A DNA stretch of 64,000 nt from positions 3,812,070-3,876,069 of the forward strand of contig NC_066587.1 of NCBI RefSeq assembly GCF_905475345.1, read 5' to 3'. The translations under genes were made by a program, and so were the position numbers. The notes under the pieces are model-generated. The model did not search any database and was not told the origin of the DNA. It was given only the letters and a program-made list of their open reading frames with translations. Positions 24,007 to 35,935 of the stretch are shown here, piece by piece (position 1 is the stretch's first letter; each line of letters begins with the position of its first letter). Source of the DNA: Vespula vulgaris (taxonomy: Eukaryota > Arthropoda > Insecta > Hymenoptera > Vespidae).

Positions 24007-24574
24007 CCAAAAGAGAAATAGAAGATAGTAGTTCTGTAAGCCGAAGGAAACCAATAGGACTCGTGACAACAGCAACACCAGCAGTGGCAACAGCAGGCCG
24101 GTCTCTAGTCTCTCTGATTGTCATCCGGTTGTTCAAAGGCGTCGCCAAGCAGCAAATCGCTTCACGATTCAGAATGGGTCAGCAATGAAAGGACGTTGAA
24201 TTTTAGCCCCCGGGTATAGTCAGAAACAGAAGGCCGTCTCTGTATTCGTGCGTAATTCCTGAAACAAGAATTGCTCAGCAAACATCTTCTCTCGCCTCCT
24301 CGTTCATTTAATTCGCTGTCTCTTTCTATTCTTGTATCTTCTTGCTTTACTCTTTATCAAATCACTTAGATTTCATGTTTTTTTTTTTTTCTTTTTCTTC
24401 GTCTTCTTCGTCTTCTGTCTTATTGCTTTACGTATTATGTATTCTTTGTCGCCGTCAATTAAGCTTTAGCGACAATCTCTTCGGCAAATTCGTCCTATGA
24501 AAAATTTGACAACCTCGTAAAATCTCGTAAAATTGAGAACCTACTTAAGCAAAATCTCGAATTGTTTTTTAATG

Positions 24575-24667
24575 AGAGAAGAAGAAGAAGAAGAAGAAGA
24601 AGGAGAAGAAGAAGAAGGAGAAGAAGAAGGAGAAGAAGAAGAAGAAGAACAAGAACAAGAACAAGAG
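24575..24667. repeat. (GAA)n trinucleotide repeat
   Basis: About 90 bp of GAA triplets with GGA and CAA interruptions. It is an asymmetric purine tract able to form triplex DNA. Confidence 0.95.
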
Positions 24668-24775
24668 ATGATGGAATGTTAAATATTTGTGACTAGAGGG
24701 AACTTGAAAGTTCGTTGTTGTAGATTCACCGAAGTTGAGACAATGTTCGTTGGCTTCGAGTAGAGAAGAGTTAAG

Positions 24776-24783
24776 TGACGTCA
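24776..24783. promoter_or_regulatory. Perfect CRE palindrome TGACGTCA
   Basis: Exact consensus for CREB/ATF-type bZIP factors, about 110 bp after the GAA repeat. An 8-mer can occur by chance, so function is unproven. Confidence 0.25.
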
Positions 24784-25051
24784 TCGTAATCGGCATGTAG
24801 TTCAACAAAGTTAGGAACAAAAGGGAACTAACCTAAGCGCATGCGAACACTAGTCAAGTGGGATGGTTGATCGTAGAGGAAACTTAGAAAGTTAAGTGGC
24901 GTTAGAATGTCATTCTTTTCTTTTTATTGCTATCGATGCGGAAGCATCGCGATCGAAGTATCGTTTTGCTTTGTTTCCATCTCGACCGTTTAATCACTTT
25001 GACCGGACGATCGAAATAACTCGATCTATCTGTCTTGCAGAGAGAAAGAAG

Positions 25052-25054
<3 letters not shown>

Positions 25055-25110
<56 letters not shown>
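25055..25110. repeat. (GA)n microsatellite
   Basis: About 28 uninterrupted GA units, one of the longest in the window. Confidence 0.98.
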
Positions 25111-25113
<3 letters not shown>

Positions 25114-25461
25114 TATTGATCGATGCTACAGAGGAAATATCTAAGGGATATAAATTATTTCCAGTCTTATTGTCCAAAAATCAATGGATAATGAAAAGTC
25201 TAGATGTGAAACGAGAATAATAAAGCGTTCGCGAGTTAACGATATTATAGCGCGTAATGCGGAACTAGGAAATCCCATTTCATGGACCCCACCGGTACAA
25301 TCAACGAATTCTACGTGTTCGATACTTAACGAACGGAGTAATAAATAACGAGTTATCTCTCGTAAATAGTACAAGACGAGATAAAAGCAATGGGCTTTCT
25401 TTTCGGGACTGGCATAACAGTATAGGTATCTACCTACCTACGTGGAACAACATGAGCGAAT

Positions 25462-25869
25462 TTAATCGTCGAGGAAGAAGCGAAGAGGAAGAGAAAGAAT
25501 ATAAGAGAAGAAAAGAGAGGAGAGGAGTGGAGAAGAAAAGGTGCACGCTTCGGACGATACAAATACTGCAACCTTAACCTCAGGATTGCCCTTTGCAAAG
25601 CCGGTCGGTGTATGCGCTTCGATCGGAATAGCCATTAACGTCTGACCCATCGGCCGCGGGAGCACGGGGAAGAACAGAGACGGAAAGAGTAGAAAGAGGT
25701 GGAGAGGGATGCGTGATTCGACGATAAATCTGTCGGCCGGAGAGCCACGGCGGCCCGGTACACGATCTCGATATTGTTCCGCATTGCGTTGTTCCGTCGT
25801 TTCCCTTTTCCCTTCCCTTCGTCCTCTTGTATCAGCTCTCCCTTTCTCCCTCTCCCTCCTTCCCTCCAT
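25462..25869 (-). other. 135-codon ATG-started ORF, partly low complexity
   Basis: On the minus strand, an ATG opens a basic RE/GR-rich N-terminus read from purine-rich DNA. A hydrophobic run (LHLFLLFPSLFFPVL) follows, then an ordinary-looking middle segment (for example MAIPIEAHTPTGFAKGNP, EVKVAVFVSSEACTF) and a pyrimidine-derived tail. Only the middle, about 45 codons, looks gene-like. No family is recognised. The opposite strand is also open over part of the region. It may be chance in a GC-rich island. Confidence 0.13.
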
Positions 25870-27199
25870 TCCACTTTCCCTTCCCTCCTCGTTGTCAGAT
25901 CAAGACAGCCTCGCCTCTCGATATGATGCGTTCTACGAAGCTCTCTCTCTCTCTCTTTCTCTCCCTACTTCGTCGTAGCATTTATACTCCGAACGATGTC
26001 ATTATTTCGATTCCGCGACTGACAAGCACAACGAGCGTTATAAGTGGACCCCATGAATCCTTCTCGAGTTACTTCGTTTTAATCGTTTCTCTTGTCTCTT
26101 TTACGAACATGCCCCGTTGGCATGTCTGACGACTGCGTCAACGTGTTATTTCGTAATCGCTAATGTCAGACTATTTTAAGGACTTACTTACTACTTGTTA
26201 AAACGACGAGAGCTAATTAATTCTTTTATCGATTGTTGACGATTAAATCGAAATAATATTTAAGGTTGAACGTTCTATGACAAATTTTATTTTTGAATAG
26301 ATCATTTTGTATTCTCTATTTCCAGCTTGTGGAGAATTTAATCGTTGATAAATAATTGGAAATATTTAATTTGAAATTTGAACGATCCATTCAGAGTTCG
26401 TTCCAATGCATTTCTCATTTTCCGAACGTACGAGCATCAAATTGTTCGGTTCCTTATTCGATACGGACGAAACACCGTGATGTCGAACGTTAAATCGAAT
26501 TGTCTGTTGTCGGTAGACGAGGATCTTCTCACGGATCATCGATTAGTACGAGGAGCATCGTGAAACGAAGAGACTCGTGCGTGTCAACGACCGCCACTCT
26601 TAATATCATTCAATTCGAACTGTATTACAGCGCGCTCTCGTTCGATGAAACGACTTGTCTTATGTTCCATCAGCGAATCTCTTTATTGCAATAGGAGAGA
26701 ATACAGCGATGGCAGTATTATTTTGAGCCAATTTTTCTAACGCACTCAAACTTTTCTCTCTTTTTCTTTTCTTTTTTTTATTTACTTATTTACTTATTTA
26801 TCCAACGATAAATATCGATCCAAGATAAATTTAAGGATTAATTAAAAATTGATTACCATCTAAATTTACATCAAATCGCGAGATTTGATTCGAAGGATTC
26901 GAGGAACTCTCGGGACTCTATTGGAATCGTTTTCGCGTGAACGACTCACGATCGAGGCACGAGAGTGTAAACGAAATCAATAACGACGGATAGCCGTCGA
27001 AAGCGTAAAGTTCCAATGGGCAGTAAAATCAAGGGAAGTCGATAACACGGAGGATCGCATGAAGATCGTGCGTGAAAACGATTGATCGGTACGCGAGCGG
27101 TCCTTAAACGAGTCATTAAACGCTATCGTGTTCTCTCTCTCTCATCTCTCTCTCTCTCTCCCTCTCCCTCTCTCTCTTTCACTCTCACTCTGCATGCGG

Positions 27200-27480
27200 T
27201 TTAACACTGTAGCACCCCCAGCCGTTTTATGCGCACGCTCATAGAATTTTCCATCCCTCTTGCTCGCGCATTAACCGCCTCCCTTTTCGCATTTTCCTTT
27301 CTCCGGCCTTTAATACCACGCTCGGATAAAGGGCTCGCGCGCGTTCCGCCTATGACTTGCGGCAATTTAGGCATTTGACCCTGAGACTTCTCAGCGAGTT
27401 CAGCCGTTTAACCTCAGCGCGGTGTCTCCGTTCATGGCCGTCCGCATCTTCTTTCGTCTCTTCGTTTTCTCTTCTTCGCG
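27200..27480. promoter_or_regulatory. CpG-rich candidate regulatory patch
   Basis: A GC-richer stretch with CGCGCGCG-type words, GATAAAG, TTTTATGCG and repeated CTCAGCG words, directly after a TC tract. Such patches stand out from AT-rich flanks here and may be promoters or enhancers. No TATA or initiator pair was convincing. Confidence 0.2.
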
Positions 27481-27900
27481 AGCCACGCCAACGAGTAATA
27501 CGAAAGTTTTACCATCTTCCTTTCTTTAAGATCGATAAAGATAAACTTTAAATTATTCTGTGTATTAGAATTAAAATAAATGTCTAAACTCAGTGTCCCT
27601 TTTTATTAAATATTGCAGGAACAAGTTTTTTGTTTTATTACATGTTACAGTTAATAGTAAATTTGTTTACACTCTTGATAATTTCTCGGAAATCTTTGAT
27701 TTTCCATAGACAACGTTTAATAATCACTTCATAGAATTTTCTTTAGTTTTAATTTGAACGTTCCTTCTTAAAGGAGACATTGCTACTCCCAACAATTTCT
27801 CTCTCCTTTTGTCTTTTTCTTTTTATTATATAATGCTTTCTTTCTTTTTTTTCCCAATCGTCTATTTTCAGTTTTACCTCATCTTTTTTTATCATCTCCC

Positions 27901-27936
27901 ACTTTATCCTTCTTCTTCTAAGCTTCTTAGGTAAAA
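27901..27936 (+). promoter_or_regulatory. Candidate recursive splice site (weaker)
   Basis: The pyrimidine-rich run TTTATCCTTCTTCTTCTA leads to CTTCTTAG directly followed by GTAAAA, so an acceptor AG abuts a donor GT at 27930/27931. An upstream AG eight bases earlier and a donor without G at +5 weaken it. Same strand and layout as the stronger site at 35334/35335. Confidence 0.25.
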
Positions 27937-27939
27937 AGA

Positions 27940-28755
27940 TCGTTCGAAGATCTCCTGCCTTCGTAGTTGCAAGTGCTTCATAGTTGCAATGGGTAATCTC
28001 GGGCACTCGAGAGAGGGATAACGAAAATGTCTTTGCTCTCGAGCATAAACGCTTTCGTATTCGAGAATCAACGAGTCGTGAGCGGCAGCGATACTTGGAC
28101 CGCGCTTGGATGCTGCACTCGAGTACTTTGAATGCTCGAACGATACGAATGTTAGCCTGCCGGTTGGCTAGATGGTTGTTCCCTCTCGAACCCTCGAAAC
28201 ATTGCTATGGAAAACGCTTCGAGTTGACTGCGATAGATTTCCAAGAATTTTTACCATTATCTCGGTTTCGATAATTTTCGTTTGAATCGGTGATCGATAT
28301 TAAATGAGAATTCGCAATGATTTCCATTCTCGTAACATCTTTCACCTCTTAATTAAAAAAAAAAATAAACAAAGATAAATGAAGAGGTCATATATAGATC
28401 GAGTATTTAATAACGCGGTAATATAACTTCTATAAAAGTTTTCTTTCGTTTCATCGAGACGGATACCCACTACCGAGTTAATATTAAATTAACGTTCCGA
28501 AGTTAAAGGAAAAGTAGACGTTCGAATTGGCGGATCAACAGGATTTATTTTTCCTATGAAAAATCCACAGAGTAAAACAAATATCAGGTAACATTTTCGA
28601 AGTGAAGCAAAAACATTTTCGATAAAAACATTAGTTTCGCAAACGTGAACTTTTCTACGCGTACTATGTACGATACTTGGTACAAAAAAATATTTTCATT
28701 TTATATTTGTATGTGTGCGAAGTTATCAAAAATAACTGTTCGTGGAAAGTGTTAA

Positions 28756-28794
<39 letters not shown>

Positions 28795-31250
28795 AAAAAA
28801 AGCAAAAAAAAGAAAGGAAAAGAAAAAAAAATAAATAAAATTCGATTTGTTACGTGACTCATTCGTACCGGTATAACAATAGCGCTTATATTTATACATT
28901 CTGAAAACTTAGTTATTATCGTCGTGTATCAATCCGATAATTCATTAAAAAGTTATTCTCCCTCGGAACTCCGAAGCTGTGCAACGAACGAATACGCATG
29001 TAAAATGCATGAGCACACGGCAATTCGAATAAGAAGAGATTAGTTAAAGTGTTCGATAGAGACACGCGAGCAATTAAAAAGTTGCAATTTGTATTGCTGA
29101 GAGAAACCGAGAAGTATCGCGATTATTCGATTATTAAAATCGTAAGGGAATATATCGTAGATGTTATTTATAATCAACGATAATTCTTAAACACTCGCAT
29201 TCGCTGTTAGTATCATATAGTTTGCGGCTAATAGAGCTTCCGATGCAAGTCCCTCGCTGAATTTTTTTGTTTTCTTTTTCTCTGATCTCTGCTCTCCCTT
29301 AGCAAGAGCTCTCTCTTTTCTTATTCTTTTACTTTCCTTTTCTCTTTACGTATTCTTTCTTTTTTCCTCTTTTTCTTTCTTTTTTCTCTTTCTCCCTCTC
29401 TCTCTCTCTCTCTCTTTCTCGCAAGATGTTTTTCCGCGCCGTATAATGCAAGACTTACGAGCGAATCGGGCTCCGTGAGTCCGCGCCCGCAAGAGCACCC
29501 GGTTTATGAATTCCAGATTATCATTATTACCCCGATTTTATTGTCGACATTAACGTGTAAACATGCCGAGCATGACGGTAGGCGTGCCACAGTCGTCTCG
29601 CGTTCACGGACTCGCTTCGTTAGTCTGTTAAAACTTAAACTCACGTATCTTAAATCCAGCCTCGGACCATGAATATCTGAGAAGAAATGAGAGGGAGGTT
29701 TCCGAAAGAAAAAATTGAAAAAAGTCCATTACAAGAATTTTATTATTACGCATTACGTACTGCTTTGACATTTCGCAAAATTTATAATCTCTATCGAGCT
29801 CGATTATTATCAATTTTAATGTTAAACTCGAGATTTTTTAAATGCTTTTCCAACGTTATTCTTTTCTTAAGCTTTTTAAAATCTTTTGATCTTATTGTAT
29901 AAACTATCGATTATATACATATTTTGCTTACAAAATTTAGTAATGAAATAAAATCTTGATTACAAAAGGGACTTGAAAATTCTGCAAATTTCCTTCTCGA
30001 TAAAAGTATCAAAGAAAATTTCCTTTGATCGATAATATTTCGAATAAACTAATAATTTCGATTCCTCTTCGCGTAACACGAAAGAAAGCGCGTAATATAA
30101 TAACGATCGTGTTTCCAAACGAGATAAGTATGTATGGGATCGATCAAGGCGGAAGCGAGATGCGATTGAACGCGATAAACGTAACAACCGTTCCTGGTTT
30201 CGTGCTAGCTGGAATAAAATTTACGATTTTACGTCCTTTACGGTTTGATATCAACGCAAGACGCGCTTAAAATACAGGAATTGCTCTTCCATGACTGTTT
30301 ATGTAAATAGAAGACTGTACCTACTTTCTTCTTTGGGTGGTAAACACAAGATCGAAGAGTTTTTACTTTGATCGCAGAAAAATTTTCATTTGTTCGTTTC
30401 TTCTCTACCTTCTTTTTTCGACTATCTGTAGATTCACTTAGAATTCAACCACTTTCCATAAAAACATCTCAGTCGATGAGATCAAGGAATTTGTTGATAC
30501 AAGCATATTTTCTCTTTAACAATATTTTTTTACATTCGTATTTTATATATCCTCCTATTCAGGAATACTTCGTGTTTTCTTTTTACTCCATTACATTTTG
30601 GAATTAATTATCATTTCCTTTCGAATAGTCGCATTGTAATTTAATTATGTTTTTATTCGAACTTTTGATATAATTTCTATTCCTATATTATATTATAAAT
30701 GGATATAGAATTATACAGACGCGCAGAGATACAAATGTACATAGATTATATATGTATATATACACATACATATATATATACATATGTGTACGTATGTATG
30801 TATGTATATAAATGTACATATACGTACAGATATACGACTCAGCACAGATATATCTGAGCAACATTCCTACGCAGTGAACTACACAGGGGAAGGGCATACT
30901 ACGAAGTAGCGTTGGTACGTTCTGTCGGCAAGCAGAGTAATGGAAATAATGAGGGCGAAGTGGCCGACGTAGATACGTGCCTCAGACGTTGCTATCTACC
31001 GAGAGACGGCCTCGGGCTTCGACTTTCCTATCTCTCTCTCTTTCTCTTTCATTTTCTCCATTTCTTTCTCCCTCTCTCCCATTGCGTCGAGCCACGGTGG
31101 AAATACTCGCGTACCTCGCTCCCAGATCGTTCCCAACATAGGAAACATTTCTTCAATCATTTTGCCTACAATATCTGCCAGAAAGATGGATAGATGGGTT
31201 TCTTTAAACAGAAAGAGAGAAAGAGAGAAAGAAAGAAATACTAAAGAGAG
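27940..31250. other. Non-genic AT-rich stretch
   Basis: Contains poly(A)-(GA)n-A-rich sequence at 28755-28830, TC-rich DNA at 29270-29420 and a long alternating TA/CA/TG purine-pyrimidine zone at 30735-30830 (potentially Z-DNA-prone). A good donor-like CCAG/GTAAGA occurs near 31256-31263, but its upstream sequence is a purine tract, so no exon is called. Confidence 0.6.
28764..28791. repeat. A-rich/(GA)n microsatellite
   Basis: About 14 GA units flanked on both sides by A-rich runs. Confidence 0.93.
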
Positions 31251-31259
31251 ATACCAGGT

Positions 31260-34200
31260 AAGAGCGAGAAAGGAAAACGCTGCAAATTTACGAATGTATT
31301 TATCGTTTGTTTTCATTTGACGCATACACCGTTCTGCAATTGACTTCTACTGATACTATATAGAGTGACCTTTTCCACTTTTAAGCATTGCCTGTCTCGC
31401 AGAAATCGTTTCTAAAGCATTGTCTTGTCCGACGGCATTTATCGAGTTAAATCGGTTCGAGGCTGTGAGAAAACTCTCAAGAGACGGAAAGTCATGTGAT
31501 TTTCGATCCACACCTTTAAGTATTTTTCGTGATCTTTTTAAAGGAAACATTTATCTCAAACGAGAGTATCTATGATAAAACTTGTAAAAGAAAAATAAGG
31601 AAAAGGATTTGTGTTCGAAACGAATCCAAATCAAAGCCTTTGGAAAACTTTGAAAGTACTTCTTTCGCATCTCGTCCTTTTTTATTTTTTCTTATTTCTT
31701 CATTGGCTCATTATATCTTTTCTAAAGTAAATAAATTTTTTTAAGGCCATTTTTAAACCGATGATTCGATTCGAGCTCGTTACTCTTGCCGTAGGAGAGG
31801 CCGCGTTGAGATTTTTCCGCTCGAATGCGGCAAGCATTACGCTGGAAAGGCGGTTCGCGAAGCGAGGGCCCGAGCGTAAAACCTTCTCCCGAGGCCCTTG
31901 AAGGGCTTCCATGAACCACGTGCCTTTCGATACGGGTCGTTGCATCTTTCTACTCTTTCTCTCGAACTCGTGGGTGTTCGATCTTGCGTACTGATCTCCA
32001 TTTCTCCATAAAATCTCTTATTAATTGGTAGACGCTCGGGGATCGATTTCATCTTGGAATACAACAAGTTATAAACTAAAAACTGTTCTTATCCTTGCTT
32101 CGACAATGTATCTAGAAACATTTTTATATGAGGGTCTTCCTTTTATTTCCGATATTCGATAACATTATTAGTAGCACTTGTAATAAATATTCTGCTGATT
32201 TTATATCATTGATACTTTTGTACGAATTCAGATATTAATAATTTTGTTTCAATACAATCGAATAATAAACGATAGTTGTCTAAAGATTCGATTAAAATAA
32301 AAGGAAAATGAATAAAATCGTGGAACTCAAATTAGTTCGCGCATTCTTTTAGTTGGTTCATTAATCAAATTATTCCAGTCAGGAGGAAATTATTCTTTGG
32401 ACTAGTTTTATACAATTTCAATTTAATTTTCCTTACCGGTGCTATAGCTATTAAAAAAAAAACTATTAGCGTTTCATTGCTCGAAAGAATAACGTCGGCT
32501 TTTGTCCTGCTTTTACTTTAATAATCGCCTTTTCTTGATTGACGGGATTCGTCCATCTTATTTCCGTCATTGAAGTCAGGATACTATCGTCGACGAGGAT
32601 GTAGAGGCGGAGTCACAGGAAGTTGAGAGGGAGAACGAGGAGACACTAGCGAGAAATCAATTTCTCGTCATTTCTCGGTGCTAGCACCGTTTATCCTCCT
32701 TTACGAACGTTCATGGACTAGTCTAATTCATAAAATCACCGACACGATCGCATCCGGATCTTTAATGTAGCTCTCGTGCTATTATTTTCAATAGTGCGTT
32801 GGAGTAACGATAAACGATAAAATTCTTTTGTATCTTTTCTTTTTTTCGTACGTCTCTTCTATCGAAACAATAGCATCGTCTTGTCTTAAATTAAGTCGTT
32901 CGTTGAATAAAAGTAAATTTAGTTCGCGAATATCTCGTTGATTATTTCTTTGTTATAAAATAATTTGTTTTCAATTTTTACGTTAAAGTCGCATAATTTT
33001 TGATAGATTCGTTTTTATTAGAACACTTCTCGACTGTACGAAATCGAATTATACAATTCGAACTCGTCAATTCGAATTTCGTTTAGGAAAACGCGGTAAT
33101 GCTCAAAAGTCAATATTGAATAATGCATAGACGAAAGGTCTCGCGAAGCGATAATTTAATAGAGCACTTTGCTGCGAGAATTGGAAGGAAAAGAAGCAAT
33201 TTCCATATCGATTTCGATTTCTATCTTATGCGTGCAACGTATCGGAATATTTATTGGAAATCACATTGAATTTTGGCGGAATACCAAATTCCACTTTTTT
33301 AAATCAACCTACTCTGATATTCTTTGTACCTACTATTATTTTATAAATCAAATACATTTCTGAATTTGTAAATATTATATCACTATAATCGATGGAATAT
33401 AAACGGAAAGCGTTGAGAGTTTACACGATCGGGAGACCTTTGTCCGTCATGATTAAACTCCGATGGAGTAAAAAAAAGAAAAAAAGAAACAGACGGGAGG
33501 ATAAGAGAGAAGAGAGGAAGAGTAAGAATTTGTCTTCTGTTTGGGTAGAATTTTGTCGGAAGAAAGGAAAGCAGTCCAGTCCTCTTCTCCTCCCTTTCTT
33601 CCTCTTTTTCTCTCCATCGTTGAGTATCTCGAAGCCATTTCCTTGGTTCCTTTCGGGCATCGAGATGACGTTGGTCTTCTCTTCTGCCTCGAGGCGTAAC
33701 CATCAATAATGTTCTTTCTGTTCTCGCGAAAGGAAAAGGTACGAGTAAAGGGACACGTTTATATCGCAGGAAGAAAGAGTACCACTACAGCTACGTCATC
33801 AAAAACTTTGGTTCACGCCTCTTCGGGCAGTTTTCGGGAGAGAGATAAAGGGTGGGTTTTTGATCGTCGGCATTATCTTCGTAAATTGGCTGGGCACACC
33901 AATACATTTTGGAAAGATGTTGAGTCGGTGTAAAAGGAAAGGGTGTCGGAGTTAAATATTATACGAGGAAGTGACGGAGGACTGTTATTGTCGCCTCAAC
34001 GTTTTGTCAGACGAAAGAAAAGAAACTCGAGTGTCTCCCTGACACGATATAGGGGTTGCTTCTTCGAGTATCGCTCGGGTAACCTTCTCCTTTGATGCAA
34101 GCAGAATCTTTTCGATAGTTTTTTTCTTATGTACCTATGTATGGGTTAAATAATTAAACGATATCATTAGATAGAATATTACTTTGCTTTTGTAATCCAT

Positions 34201-35040
34201 TATCTTGTTGGTTAATCGTTATAATGGACATAACTCGAATATAAGTTTATATTAAAATTGTTAAAACGTACAAGAGAAAAGTCCACCAAATGTTTATTAG
34301 TTGTTGTTATTATCCGACGTATAAGTAATCGATATTGTAAACACTGAACTATAAGGCGATCGAAGCTGTTCAAATACGGTACAAACAAAGATCGGTGTAT
34401 ATAGCCGTCCAATAAATTTTCGATGTGTACATATCAATGTAAATAATCGTATCAGTCGTATCGTAGACTCCGAAGGATACAGACGGTTATCTAGAAAATT
34501 AAGGGTACGTTTCTCGATATCTATACATATTGAATTATAATACATACATATAATATACACACACACAATCTATATACATATAATATATATATATAATAAT
34601 ATACATAAATTAAGAACGTAGTTCTTTAATCTATTCCTTTAATCAATAATAATTATCCTCTCTTCATAAATTGCATTTTCACCTTCAATAAGAGAACGTG
34701 CGAAGTATAGAGTCGTGTTGATTACTTTTAGTATAATCTATGCAGAAAATGTCGTTCTAAAGAGAAGCACGATTTGCGCCGATCAAAGAGAGTTGTTACA
34801 TCGATCGTTCTTTCATAGAAGATAACGAAGAACGTATATAATCAAAAGTCTGAGCTCGTCGATAATCTTTTCAACGGTTAAAATTACGTTCATCAAATCT
34901 ATACGGTCTCTATCACGTTTCTACTTTCTATAGAATACGATGTTTGTTAGTATATCTTTGAATAATTTTATGCACGCGAGATCGAGCCCGATCAACGTAA
35001 CCTTTTCGACGTTTTACCCCAAGATCTTTCGGAAGCGAGT
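31260..35040. other. Non-genic stretch
   Basis: AT-rich, with a CpG-rich patch at 31750-31960 open on the minus strand and purine/pyrimidine tracts at 33470-33610. The 74-codon ATG ORF at 33709-33933 (+) has ordinary composition but no splice or promoter context. AT-rich repeats lie near 34540-34600. No supported gene. Confidence 0.6.
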
Positions 35041-35054
35041 CATTAATCTGTCAT

Positions 35055-35062
35055 TGATTTAT
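35055..35062 (+). promoter_or_regulatory. Hox/Exd-type site TGATTTAT
   Basis: Exact match to the composite TGATTWAT class bound by Hox with Exd/PBX cofactors, embedded in ATTAATC-N-ATTGATTTATCG. Short motif, so function is inferred. Confidence 0.25.
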
Positions 35063-35108
35063 CGACAGGATAAACGCAAGTAATAAGTACGTGTTCAGAA
35101 AAGAAATT

Positions 35109-35182
35109 GGTATGCTGGCATACCTATTAAATTGCACCTGCTAACACGGACCGATCGAGTATGGAAAAAGCCATGCTGGCAT
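35109..35182. promoter_or_regulatory. Dyad plus duplicated ATGCTGGCAT motif
   Basis: A 16-bp dyad GGTATGC-TG-GCATACC (35109-35124). Its core ATGCTGGCAT recurs exactly at 35173-35182, 61 bp away, and both copies are followed by an ATTAAA word. The duplication suggests paired protein-binding sites. Confidence 0.35.
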
Positions 35183-35310
35183 CTTTCCATTAAAAGTATT
35201 TTACCGAAAGCATTTATGATAATTCGTATTTCTTATAGTACGAAATAATAACAGAATTACACGATATTATTGTTTTTGATGACGATCGTACAACAACATT
35301 TCGCGAGAAT

Positions 35311-35340
35311 ATAACCTTTTTTTTTCTGTTCCAGGTAAGC
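35311..35340 (+). promoter_or_regulatory. Recursive (ratchet) splice site, zero-nucleotide exon
   Basis: A branch-like TATAAC lies about 20 nt before the AG. It is followed by a nine-T pyrimidine run, CTGTTCCAG, and with no gap GTAAGC. The juxtaposed acceptor (AG 35333-35334) and donor (GT 35335-35336) match the pyrimidine-NCAG/GTAAGT layout known from Drosophila long introns such as Ubx. Splicing to this point would regenerate a 5' splice site. Alternative: it is the acceptor of an ordinary exon, since the downstream sequence is open for 45 codons to TAA at 35472-35474 (KQEIEEKKDVNMYESS...). That length is unremarkable by chance. Confidence 0.5.
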
Positions 35341-35691
35341 AAGAAATCGAAGAGAAGAAGGACGTAAATATGTATGAGTCATCGTGCGTATTGAAAATTT
35401 TATTTATAATTTCGTCTGGGTTGTTAAGTATGCGAACGTTAATACGGAAGGCAAAAGAGAACGTCGTAGAATAACGTCAGGTTAGTGCTTTTACTAAATT
35501 CTTTTCTATCTCTTTTCCTCTCGTTTTCTTCTGATAATCGAGGAGCCAACTTCTCGTTAATGGTTAAACGGATCCCACCTTAACGAATGGAATGTGCATT
35601 TAGAACATCGACGTCAGCGGGTTTACTCTCTACGATCGGTAAAATTGTACGCTAACACATTTATAGATATCTACCTATGTAAGTTGTGTGT

Positions 35692-35762
35692 ATGTATGTA
35701 TGGTGTCTGTGTGCGTCCGTGTGCGTCCGTGTATGCCTGTGTGTATCATGTGTGTCTGTGTA
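35692..35762. repeat. GT-rich imperfect repeat
   Basis: Imperfect TGTGTGCGTCCG and TGTGTATC units over about 70 bp, between the ratchet-like site and the TATA box. The ORFs here (VCVRVRPC...) are repeat artefacts. Confidence 0.8.
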
Positions 35763-35871
35763 AGAACTCTCGTGTCTCAAGTTCTCTGTGAGAAAGAACA
35801 GGAGAGAATCCAATGTTCTGAATCCTATTCTTACCACGTAGCCTGTAATTTAGAATCCGTTTCCCGGAGGA

Positions 35872-35935
35872 TATAAAAGCGGCGGCCGGTCACTCGTGCG
35901 GAAGGGAGAACGGAATTCAGTGAAAATCGTTGAAT
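35872..35935 (+). promoter_or_regulatory. Candidate TATA-box core promoter
   Basis: TATAAAAG (35872-35879) lies in a switch from AT-rich to GC-rich DNA (GGCGGCCGG follows). Initiator-like TCACT (35890-35894) and TCAGT (35917-35921) flank the expected start near 35902, but neither is ideally spaced. No clear first coding exon follows: the nearest ATG after the pyrimidine-rich CCTTCAG (about 35997) gives only 13 codons. Confidence 0.3.

Larger units (their letters stand above)
20700..24560. other. Mostly AT-rich non-genic stretch
   Basis: Pyrimidine-rich DNA at 20785-20850, then long AT-rich sequence (20980-21350 and 22540-23250) without notable motifs. GA-type microsatellites lie at 21862-21902, 23281-23355 and 23962-24003. 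The CpG-rich part near 21990-22230 is covered by an ORF listed separately. Confidence 0.65.
24790..27180. other. Non-genic stretch with long GA tract and TC tracts
   Basis: Holds a 56-bp (GA)n, a GC-richer zone at 25540-25760 (minus-strand ORF listed separately), TC-rich sequence at 25830-25970, a good isolated acceptor-like site ending CCAG at 26325, and interrupted (TC)n at 27131-27180. Confidence 0.6.

Noticed and set aside
23700..24188. 162-codon plus-strand ORF, the second longest in the window
   Set aside because: Its middle is the (GA)n tract read as RE repeats; the flanks are short and show no domain or splice support.
31431..31475. GGTTCGAGGC word resembling a tRNA B box
   Set aside because: No A box, acceptor stem or cloverleaf can be drawn around it.
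33709..33933. 74-codon ATG ORF of ordinary composition
   Set aside because: No acceptor, donor, promoter or polyadenylation context, and no family recognised; length is compatible with chance.
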